DNA from: Neoluteolibacter marinus
GTDB taxonomy: Bacteria > Verrucomicrobiota > Verrucomicrobiia > Verrucomicrobiales > Akkermansiaceae
DNA: 64,000 nt
NCBI RefSeq assembly: GCF_014904755.1
Contig: NZ_JACZFQ010000076.1
Span: 1 to 64,000, forward strand
Reading direction: 5' to 3'
Below the pieces are notes generated by a model, which was given only the letters and a program-made list of their open reading frames with translations, had not been told where the DNA came from and made no database searches. Position 1 is the first letter of the stretch. Each line of letters starts with the position of its first letter. Positions 1 to 9,500 of this stretch are shown here, piece after piece. Both the position numbers and the translations under genes were made by a program.

Positions 1-3000
1 CGCCGGGCCTTGCTCGCGCTGGCGGCCTGCACCGTCATCGGCGTGGCCACCTGGGCGGTGATGTACGACGGGCCGATGGGTGGAGGCGGGGTGGTCGCCT
101 ATCAGATTCCGGCGTCCACCCCGGTCGCATCCGAATTCAAGGTTCAGCAGGACCGCGAATCCGAGTCTCTCGGGAGGTCCCTTGAAAGCCGGCGCTATTC
201 CGGAGGTGTCCGGCAGGAAGTGTCGGGGAAGGCTCCCGACGAGAGCCTCGCGATGAACGAAAAGTCGAAGGGTGCCGTGCCGGCGAAGAAGAACGTGAAT
301 TCGTATTCCAACCTCTGGACGGATTCTCCGATGACCTCGAAGCCCCCGCCGGCTGCCGCGGCTGCCGGACCGGAGGCGGAATCCCGCCTCAGGGCGGGTC
401 GCGGCATCGCCTTGGAGCAACGACCGGAAATCGCGGCTCAGCAGCCGCCCGTCACGGCGGCACCCGCCGCGAAACAGTTGGCACCGGACGCGCTGGCTGC
501 GGCCGATGAGCCCGCCATCCGCTCGCGCTCGGCGATCCGGCGGAAGGATATGTCGCTGGATTTGGGCTTGCAGCCGCCGGCCGAATCGCCCGCGGAAGCC
601 GCGGACGGCCTGTCATCCCTGGCCAAGCGGACGAGCGGAGATTTCATCTCGCCCGGAGAGGGCGGGGTGGCCGGGGACGTGGATGCCTCGACAATCGTGA
701 CCGGAGGTCTCCGCAGCGGGGACGGCGCGATTACGAGGAATGATATCGATGCGATCCTGAATAACCCGGATCGGAGACCGGAGCTGAAGGCGAAAGACGG
801 GATCTCATCATTTACTGGAGTCTTTTTCCAAGACGAGGGCCTTAAAAGAGGTCCCAGGGATCCCGGACCAGCCATGTTGCGAGTGAATTCAGGCGGGGGG
901 GGCTACCACCAACCCAGGAATGAGAGCCGATCTGGCGAATTCCTGGAAATGGGTGAGGTGGCAAAGGATCTCGGAGATTCGCGGTTTGGGGATGATTCTG
1001 TCGTCATGGCAGGCGGGCCGAGATGGTTTGCCGACTATGGATATACTTCTGAATCTACCGATTCGGCTACGAGCGACTCGAACGGGATACGCATGTTGAA
1101 TGGGAGAGGGGTGGCTGAATTGAGTCAGGCTAGCGACGCATTTGAAGGGTCGAAGGATCGTTCATGGTTCGGTCGTCAAGCAGGTGAGGCGAGCCAATTC
1201 GGAATGAAATCGACACTCGATGGATTCTCCAATGAGTCCGCTGCGACGGAAAATGAAAGCGATCTCCGAGTTCCACAGGTCATGGATGTGCCTGTAGAAT
1301 CAGGATTGGTCGTGCCGGATCATGTTGCACTTCCGTGGGGGGCCAGCATCGATTCGGTGGGTGAAACGGCATTTGCCATCAATCCAACCGGCAGAATTCT
1401 CGACGCCACTGCGGGTTCATCCGGCTCGGGCGCACCGCCTCTTCAGCAAGAGAAGGAAGATCAGATCCGCAACAACCCTGCCGTTGTTTATCCGGTTGAA
1501 AATCAGGTGGATGAAGTAAGGCGAAAGCTCTACCTCGCCGAGGGCAACTACGATCTCGGCAAGTTCGACGAAGCGCACAAGGCATATCAGGAGACCCTTC
1601 AGATCGATCCTTACAACAAGGCCGCGCGCCGCGGATTGGAGAAGGTGGAGACTGCAAGGGCCGACTATTACCGTGCCGCTTACGACCATACCCGGGCGGA
1701 GTTGCTGGCACAGGTGGATAAAGCCTGGGAACTGAGCGTTCCGCCTCTTGTGGACGAAGGGAAGGACTCGTCCAGCCCGATGACGGCTGAGGGCGTCACA
1801 CCACCGACCGAACTTGCGGCACTGCTCGATTTCACCGGGGCTTCGCCTGAGACAGAGCAACAGGGCGATTCGGGTTCGGCGCAGAAGGAATCCTTGAGAC
1901 GGCAGAATGCCGTCGCGGAGTCTGACCGGCTCCGTGATGAAGGCCGCGCGGCGTATGCGGACGGGAAGTATCCCGAAGCTTACCGGAGGTATGTCGAGGC
2001 GATTCAATTGCTACCCGAGACCGAAGCACTCGATGACCGGCGCGAGTTCATGAAGTTGTCCCTCAAGGATGCCTCCGAGGCCTTGTCCATCAAAGCCGAA
2101 CGACTCGGAGAAAAGGAACTATCGTCGAAGTGGAAGGCGAAGGGCCAGGAGTGGGCACCAGAAAAGGAGGTTGTGGTTGAGCCGATGGCCGAAACCGAAA
2201 CCGCCACCGAACCCTTCTCGACCTTCTCGCTCCACGTCAGCGACGCATCCTTCAAGCTGGCCACGGCGGCAATGGAGCGCGGCGAGGTGCCGGCGGCGGA
2301 AAGCATCCGGCCGGAGGAATTCTACAATGCCTTCGACTACGGCGACGCGGCCCCGGCGAACGGCGAACCGGTGGTTTGCGCGGTCGAGCAGTCGGCCCAT
2401 CCGGCCTTTCCCCGGCGCAACCTGCTGCGAATCGGCGTGCGCACCGGCTCGCAGGGGCGCGGGCAGTCGACGCCGCTCAACCTGACGCTTTTGTTAGATA
2501 ACTCGGGCTCGATGGAGCGCGACGATCGCCAGGCCGGCCTGACGATGGCGGTGCAGCAGCTTTCCGGCCTGCTGCAGGCGGGCGACACCGTCAGCGTCGT
2601 CGGTTTCTCGCGGCAACCGCACCTGCTGGTCGACCGGCTGCCCGGCGACCGGGCGCAGGAGTTGAACCGGCTGGTCGCGCAAACGCCATCGGAAGGTGGC
2701 ACCAACCTTGAGGAGGGCCTGAAGCTCGGCGGCGAACTTGCCCTGCGGCAGTTCGATCCGGCGGCACAGAACCGCGTGGTGCTGTTCACCGACGGGGCCG
2801 CGAACCTCGGCGATGCCGAACCGGAGACCCTGCAGAAGAAGATCGAGGAACTGCGCCAGCAGGGTGTCGCCTTCGACGCCGCGGGCTTCGGGGCGGACGG
2901 CTTGAACGACCGCCTGCTGGAACGGCTGACCCGCAACGGCAACGGCCGCTACTACGTCGTCGACCAACCCGGCGACGCCGACGCCAACTTCGCCAAGCAG

Positions 3001-3501
3001 CTGGCCGGCGCGTTCCGCCCGGCGGCCGAGAACGTGAAGGTGCAGGTGCGCTTCAACCCGGCACGGGTCGGCAAGTACAAGCTGATCGGCTTCGAGGAGC
3101 ACCGGCTCAACAAGGAGGATTTCCGCAATGATGCCGTGGATGCCGCCGAGATGGCGGCGGAGGAAGCGGGCAACGCGCTCTATCAGATCGAGGTCCTGCC
3201 CGACGGCGAGGGCGAGGTCGGCGAGGTCAGCGTACGCTTCCGCGACGTCGCCAGCGGTCAAATGGTCGAGCGGACCTGGACGATCCCCTACGAGGCGCAG
3301 GCTCCGGCTTTCGACCAGGCGGCGCCGTCGATCCAGCTCGCCGGGCTCGCGGCCTTCGCGGCCGAAAAGCTGCGCGGAGCGCCGATGGCGGACGCGGTGG
3401 ATTTCCAACAACTCGGCGAGAGCCTGGCCAAGGTGAAAGCCCGCTATCCGAACAGCCGGCCGGTCGCCGACCTGGCGACGATGATGGGCAAGCTGAAGTA
3501 G
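1..3501 (+). CDS. vWA / DUF3520 (YfbK-like) membrane-anchored protein, 5' end outside the window
   Basis: The frame is open from base 1, so the true start lies upstream; the first in-window start-like codon is TTG at 10. The visible N-terminus is one membrane segment (residues about 1-18), then a Ser/Gly/Pro-rich, probably disordered stretch to about residue 480. A TPR-like segment follows (about 500-545, with NYDLGKFDEAHKAYQETL). From about 735 comes the von Willebrand factor N-type domain (FSLHVSDASF). The vWA domain has a MIDAS motif LLLDNSGSM near residue 826, and a DUF3520-like C-terminal domain follows. In this family the vWA domain faces the periplasm and probably binds protein through a metal; no enzyme is implied. 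The next gene on the same strand encodes a giant envelope protein, 56 bases away, so the two are probably co-transcribed. Bases about 720-1500 look less GC-rich than the rest. The family assignment is firm; the biological role is unknown. Confidence 0.85.
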   Translation, partial: RRALLALAACTVIGVATWAVMYDGPMGGGGVVAYQIPASTPVASEFKVQQDRESESLGRSLESRRYSGGVRQEVSGKAPDESLAMNEKSKGAVPAKKNVNSYSNLWTDSPMTSKPPPAAAAAGPEAESRLRAGRGIALEQRPEIAAQQPPVTAAPAAKQLAPDALAAADEPAIRSRSAIRRKDMSLDLGLQPPAESPAEAADGLSSLAKRTSGDFISPGEGGVAGDVDASTIVTGGLRSGDGAITRNDIDAILNNPDRRPELKAKDGISSFTGVFFQDEGLKRGPRDPGPAMLRVNSGGGGYHQPRNESRSGEFLEMGEVAKDLGDSRFGDDSVVMAGGPRWFADYGYTSESTDSATSDSNGIRMLNGRGVAELSQASDAFEGSKDRSWFGRQAGEASQFGMKSTLDGFSNESAATENESDLRVPQVMDVPVESGLVVPDHVALPWGASIDSVGETAFAINPTGRILDATAGSSGSGAPPLQQEKEDQIRNNPAVVYPVENQVDEVRRKLYLAEGNYDLGKFDEAHKAYQETLQIDPYNKAARRGLEKVETARADYYRAAYDHTRAELLAQVDKAWELSVPPLVDEGKDSSSPMTAEGVTPPTELAALLDFTGASPETEQQGDSGSAQKESLRRQNAVAESDRLRDEGRAAYADGKYPEAYRRYVEAIQLLPETEALDDRREFMKLSLKDASEALSIKAERLGEKELSSKWKAKGQEWAPEKEVVVEPMAETETATEPFSTFSLHVSDASFKLATAAMERGEVPAAESIRPEEFYNAFDYGDAAPANGEPVVCAVEQSAHPAFPRRNLLRIGVRTGSQGRGQSTPLNLTLLLDNSGSMERDDRQAGLTMAVQQLSGLLQAGDTVSVVGFSRQPHLLVDRLPGDRAQELNRLVAQTPSEGGTNLEEGLKLGGELALRQFDPAAQNRVVLFTDGAANLGDAEPETLQKKIEELRQQGVAFDAAGFGADGLNDRLLERLTRNGNGRYYVVDQPGDADANFAKQLAGAFRPAAENVKVQVRFNPARVGKYKLIGFEEHRLNKEDFRNDAVDAAEMAAEEAGNALYQIEVLPDGEGEVGEVSVRFRDVASGQMVERTWTIPYEAQAPAFDQAAPSIQLAGLAAFAAEKLRGAPMADAVDFQQLGESLAKVKARYPNSRPVADLATMMGKLK

Positions 3502-3507
3502 CGCCAA

Positions 3508-3526
3508 TTTACCGACCCTTTACCGA
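3508..3526 (+). promoter_or_regulatory. Direct repeat TTTACCGA x2, candidate regulator site
   Basis: Two identical copies of TTTACCGA (3508-3515 and 3519-3526) are spaced 11 bases start to start, about one helical turn, in the 56-base gap before the 2297-residue gene. Same-face direct repeats are a common arrangement for regulator binding, but no family is assigned and chance is possible. Confidence 0.25.
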
Positions 3527-3557
3527 GTTCCGCCCGGACGGCGGCGTTAGACATCCC

Positions 3558-6500
3558 GTGAACCTTCCCATTAAAACCATGACGACCGAGCCCGCTTCGA
3601 GCCGATCCCGCGCCGCGGGAAGTAGCGCAACTTTGCAAGTTGCGAAAGGGGTGTGCCCGAAGCAGGAGATCGGGGAAGTCTCTGGATTGAGGTCACGGGC
3701 ATGTTCGCAACTTGCAAAGTTGCGCTACTTCGCCGCCGCCGCGCTGCTCGGGCTGTGCCCCGCCCAGGACGAGAAGATCGTGCTGGTCCCGGTCGACAAG
3801 GAGAAGCCGGTGCCGCTGTTCTTCTCGGCGGAAACCGGCACGGTCATCCAGGCCGGCACAGGGCGGGTCGATGAAACCATCACCGCAAAATTGCGGGTGC
3901 ACCAGGGACGGCCGGAGGTGATGAGCCTGGGGCTGACCGGCGAGGGCGAGGTCACCGGCGTCACGGGCGAGGGGCTCAAGACCTGGACGGTGCGCCGCGA
4001 GGCGGATGGCCGCCGTTTCCTCGACCTGAAACCGGCGCTGCCGGAGGACCTGAAGGCCGAGGTGCCGAAGGAATTCACCTTCACCATCACCGGCCTCATC
4101 GAGGAGCCGGAGCAAGCCCTCGACCTGCTCCTGCCGGCTCCCGGGGATGCCGTCGGATTCTCGTCCGACATCACCCTCGAGGGCATCGGCGATGCGGTGG
4201 CACGGGTGCTGGCCGCCGAGGGCCTGGCCGCGGTGAAAGGGACGCAAGGATCGGATCGCTTCAATGGCAGCGGCACGGCGCGCCTCAACGTGAAGGTCGA
4301 GCTCAAGGGCGCCTCGCCGCGGGCGGTGGATCTGGGCAAGGCAGAGCTGGAAGGCCGTGTCTTCGAAGACGGGAACAGCATTTCATTTGTCCTCAAGGGC
4401 GAGGTCCAGGTCGTGAAGGCAGGCGAGGCGGTGGACCTGTTGGAGGGAGTGGCGCTCAGCGGCGAGGCCTCCGGCGACGGTTGGTTCACGCGGCTGAAGA
4501 AGGTCGGTGATCAGTACGTCCACGAGCTGGTCGGCGAGCGGGAGGGCTACTTCCCGATCGCTCTCGCGTTCGAGGCCCCGCTCGGCCGCCAGGGCGACTG
4601 GCGGCGGGTCGACTTCAGGCTTCATGGTGGCGCGGTGGTGCCGGTCACCCTCGCGGGGCTCGACGGCTCGGTTTCGTTCAAGGCCGACGAAGCGGTGGTG
4701 CCGGAGCGGCGGGGCGACGGCTGGACGGGATTCCTTCCCGCGACCGGCCGGGCGAGCCTTGCCTGGAAGAGCGGCCGCAAGGAGGGCGATGGCGCGCTGT
4801 TCTTTTCCAGCAGCGAGGTCGCGGAGCTGAGGGTCGGCGCCGGACTGGCCCGGCGCTATTCGAAGATCGGCTTCCGGGTGCTGCAGGGGAAACTGGAGGA
4901 CCTGAAGATCCGGGTCGACGGTGACGGCGAGATTCTCGCGGTCAAGGGACCGCAGGTGCTGGCCTGGAGCGTATCGGAAGACAACGGCGCGAGGATGCTG
5001 GACGTGCGGCTGAGCCGGCCGATCGAAGGCGACGGCGAGATCGAGATCGAGGCGCAGGCCGCCTTGGGGTCCTTTCCCGCGAAGCTCAGCCCGCCGCGTT
5101 TTTCGCCGCAAGGCACCTTGCGCCACAGCGGTTACCTGAGGGTCGCCAACGACGGGGCGGTGCGAATCGAGGTGGGAGCCACCGAGGGCTTGATGCAGCT
5201 GTCGCCGGCGCAATTCCCCTGGGTGAAGAAAGAGGACAGCTTCCGCCAGGTGTTCGTCTATCGCTTCCCCTCGGCGGAGCACGCCTACGAGATCGCCGCG
5301 GACCAGGTGCTGCCGGAGGTTTCGGTCAACGAGGTGACGATCCATGAACTGGGTGAGACCGACCGGCGGATCCTCGCCGACCTCGAGCTCGACATCCGCG
5401 AGGCCCCGTTGCGCGAGTGGAGCGTGCTGGTCCCCGCCGACTTTGCGGTGGCCTCGGTGGAGGGTCAGGGAGTGGCCGACTACAGCCTCGCCAGCGACGC
5501 GGCAAATGGCGCGCGCGAGCTCAAGGTCTTGTTCGACCAGGCCATGATCGGCCGCCGACTGATCAGCCTGAAGCTGGAAAAGAATCTCGCGGCCGCGGCC
5601 GGGGATTGGGAACTGCCGGTGCTGGGCCATCCGGAAGCGAAGTCGTCGCGGGGCTTCGTCGGCGTGGTCGTGGCGCCGGGCTTCCGGGCCGTTCCCGGCG
5701 CGACCGAGGGCTTGGCGGAGACACCGCCAGACTACTTCCCGAAGAAGCAGCCGGGCCTGCAGCAGGCATTCCGGATCCGCGACGGGAAATGGAGCGCGAC
5801 GATGAAGGTCGAGGCTCTCGGGCAGAGCGTGCAGGCCGACGTCTTTCACCTCTATTCGCTCAAGGAAGGCGCAGTGACCGGCAGCGTGCTGGTGAACTAT
5901 TTCGTGGTGGGAGCGCCTGCCAGCCAGTGGCGGATCCGGGTGCCGGAGACGCTCGGCAACGTCGAGGTGACCGGTCAGAGCGTCGGTCGCGACTGGCGCC
6001 GCGAGGGTGATGTCCTGATCATCCCGCTGGCGCGTCCGGTGCTGGGGGCGGGGACGGTGCTGGTCACCTTCGAGCAACCGATGAGCGCCCGCGGCGGCGA
6101 GCTTTCGCCGGGGGAGGTCCGGCCGCTCGACGTCCAGTCGGAGCGCGGCCACGTCCAGGTGATCAGCCCGCTGCAGGTGAACTACGAGGTCACCCGTAGC
6201 GAGGGCGCGGTGCTGAAACTGGACGCCTCCGAACTTCCCACCGAATACCGCCTGCTAAGCAGCGCGCCGACGCTGGCGGCCTGGCAGTACACCGCCGGCG
6301 ACGTCTCGATCGGGATGAAGATCGACTGGTATGAGCCCGGCGAGACGGTCGGGCAGGTGGTGGATTTCGCCAAGCTGGCGAGCCGCATCTCCCGCGACGG
6401 CCAGGTGGTGACCGACGCCCGCTTCTTCGTGAAGTCGCGCGGGCGGTCGGTGCTCCGCCTCGACCTGCCGGAGGGGGCGGTCTTGTGGGAGACGAAGGTG

Positions 6501-9500
6501 GGCGGTGAGTCCGCGAATGCCCGCCAGGATGGCAATCAGACACTGGTCCCGCTGCCGGCGAAGGCGGATCCCAATGAGCCGGTCGAGGTGGTCCTGCGGT
6601 ACGGGATGCAAGGCGGCAAGGCGAACTCGCCCGAGCTGGCGGCGCCGGTGCTGGCGGCACCGACCGTCATCGGCGAATGGACCGTGCGGGGCGACGAGGG
6701 GCGGCGTCTGGTGCCGCGCGGTGCCGCGAAACCGGTGCGCCCGGTGATGACCGAAACCGGGCTCGAGTGGATCTCGTCGCGGGGGCGGGTGGTCACCCTG
6801 CTGTTGCTGCTGGGGGTGGCGCTGGGCGCATTTGTCGGGCGATTTGCCAAGCTGCGGGGGCTTTCCGTGCTGCTCTTCCTGGCAGCCGGGTGCGGTGCCT
6901 GTGTGATGGCGCTCAAGGCGATGGAAAACCGACGGGTGAACATCGCGACGCTGGAATACAACACGCCGGTGGTGCCGCCGGGGGAGAAGGTGGTGCTGGA
7001 AATCGGCAACGTCGCGCCGTGGCAGGCGATGGTGAATGGTTTCGGCGTGTTCCTGATGGTGGCGGGAGGAGCGTTGCTGGTGACCCGAGCCGTCACGCGT
7101 TTGCAGCGCGGGCCGTCGAAGTTGCCCGATGGTGTCGGCCCCTACCTCAAGTATGCCGGGGTGGCCGGCGTGGCCCTGCTGTCGGTCGGCATCCTGGCCC
7201 AGCGCATGGGCGCGGTGGTGTTCTTCGGTGCCCTCGGGGTGGTTTTGTTAGGCCGGGCCTTGCCGGGTATCGTGGCGCTTTCCCGCAAGTCCGCTCCGGT
7301 GGCGGCCACCGCGCTGGTTTTCCTGGCGGCGGCGGGAATGGCGCGCGGCGAGATCCTGCCGGCGGAGTCGATGGTCCATAGCTGGCGGATTGCCGACGGG
7401 CGGCTCAACGGGGAGCTGGAAATCCAGGCTCGGGGTGAGGTGGACGACCGCGTGCTGCTGTTGACCGCGCCCGGGGTGCTGAGCTCGTTCCATGGCGACG
7501 GATGGAAGGTGGTGAAGGCGCCCTTCGGTGACCAGGAGGCGTATTATCTGGTGGCGACGGAGCCGGGGCCGAAGTCGGGGCATGCCACGTTCGAAATGCC
7601 GCTGCCGGCACCCCAGAACGGCTGGGAGTTGCCCTCGGGCCCGGCCGCCGTCCAGCGGGTGCGGGTGACCTGGAACCAGGAAGGATGGGAGTTCGTCTCG
7701 CCGCGGGCGGCGAAGATCACCCCGGTGCTGGTGCAGGGCGGCAGCGGTGCCGAGCTGGTGCTCGGGCCCGCCGACCGAATCCAGCTTCAGGCGCGGCCGA
7801 TGCGACGCGATGCCTCGGACGAGGAGACCCAGTTCTACGTCGAGACCTCGGATCTCTACCTGCCGGGTCCCGGCGTGGTCGGCGGCCGTCATCTCGTGTC
7901 GGTCCGGCCGTCGCGCGGGGTGGTGCGGGAACTGGTGGTGGCGATCCCGGAGGGCTTCACCGTCGGCGAGGTCGGAGACGGGCCGGTCGGAAGCTGGCGT
8001 TTCAATCCCGAGACGCGCGAGCTGAAGGTCGCGGTCGAGCCCGCCCAGGAGCAGCCGTTTGCATTTTCGATCGGCACCCAGCGCGGGACCGCGACCTTGC
8101 CGGTGGATCTGAAGCTGTCGCCGCTGGTGGTCCGGGGCGCGGCGGGATCGGTGGGGCTGCTGGGGCTGGCATTCGGCGACGAGGCCCAGGCGGAGGCGGT
8201 GACGGCAGCCGGCATGAGCGTGGTCAACCTCGACGACTTCACCGCGAAGCTGCTGCCCCGCGATCGCGAGGGCAGGCCGCTGGCGGTGCTGCACCGGGCC
8301 TACCGTCATGGCGACGGAGAGGCTTCGCTGAGCCTCAAGGTGGCACCGGTCGCCGCGGAATTGCGGGCGGAAACCAAGCAAACCTTGTCCCTCGGCGACG
8401 ACCGGATGGTGCTGGCGGTGGACCTGACCGCGTCGATCACCCGGGCGGGCTTGTTCAAGCTGGCGCTCGAGGTCCCGGCGGATTTCGAGATCGAATCGGT
8501 CACCGGTCCCGCGCTGGCGCACTGGGCGGAGTCCACGGAAGAGGGTGTGCGGCTGCTGAACCTGCACCTCAACGGCAAGACCCTGGGCGAGCAAGCGTTC
8601 GCGATCACCCTCGCCGCTCCCGCGCCGGGTGCCCAGGCATCGTGGTCGGTTCCGCGGGTGCTGCTGCGCGGCGCGACCCGCCAGACCGGCACCCTGACGG
8701 TGGTTCCCGACCGCGGCTTGCAGGTGCGCTCGGTGTCGCGGGCGAAGGTTTCTCAGCTCGATCCCCGCGAGGCGGGGGTGCCTCGGCCCGGGGCGCTCGC
8801 GTTCAAGCTGTTGCAGTCCGACTGGTCGCTGGCGCTGGCGATCGCGAAGCTGGACCCGTGGGTGACGGCCCAGGTCCTGCACGAGGTGACCTTGCGCGAA
8901 GGGCAGACCCTGAGCCGGGTGCGGCTCGCCTACCGGATCGAGAACGCGGCGATGAAGACCCTGAGGGTCAGGATCCCTGGACTCGACGAGGCAGCCGCGG
9001 GCACGCTGCGGGCCAGTGGTCCGGCGGTCGGCGACTTCGTGCCGGTCACCGGCGAGGAGGGCCTCTGGGAGATCCGCTTCCAACGTGGCATCGCGGGGGC
9101 GACGACGGTCGACGTCGAGTTCCAGCAGGCGGCCGAGTCGAAGGTCCAGGTGACCCCGCTCGAACCGGTGGAAGTACGGCAGGCTTCGTATTTCGTCACG
9201 CTGCGGACCGGCGGACGGCTGGAGATCGGTGCGAGCGACTTGCCGCGTGGCTGGCAGCGCAGCGACTGGGGCGTGGTTCCGCAGGCTCTCCGCGAGTCGC
9301 CTTCGGCGCAGGCACCGGCCGCGGTGTTCCGGGTGGCGGAGGCCGAGGGACCGCTCGGGGTGGAGTTGAAGCGCCACGACCTGGCCAACGCCCTGCAACT
9401 GCGGGTCGAGGAGGGGACGCTGACGACCCTGGTGTCACCGGACGGCGCGGCGCTGACGGCGGTGGACCTGAAGGTCCGGGTGGTTGAGAAGGGCACGCTG

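Noticed and set aside
7248-9398. 716-residue minus-strand frame inside the giant gene
   Set aside because: Arg/Gln/His-rich shadow without domains; the plus-strand frame is continuous and has membrane segments and beta pattern.
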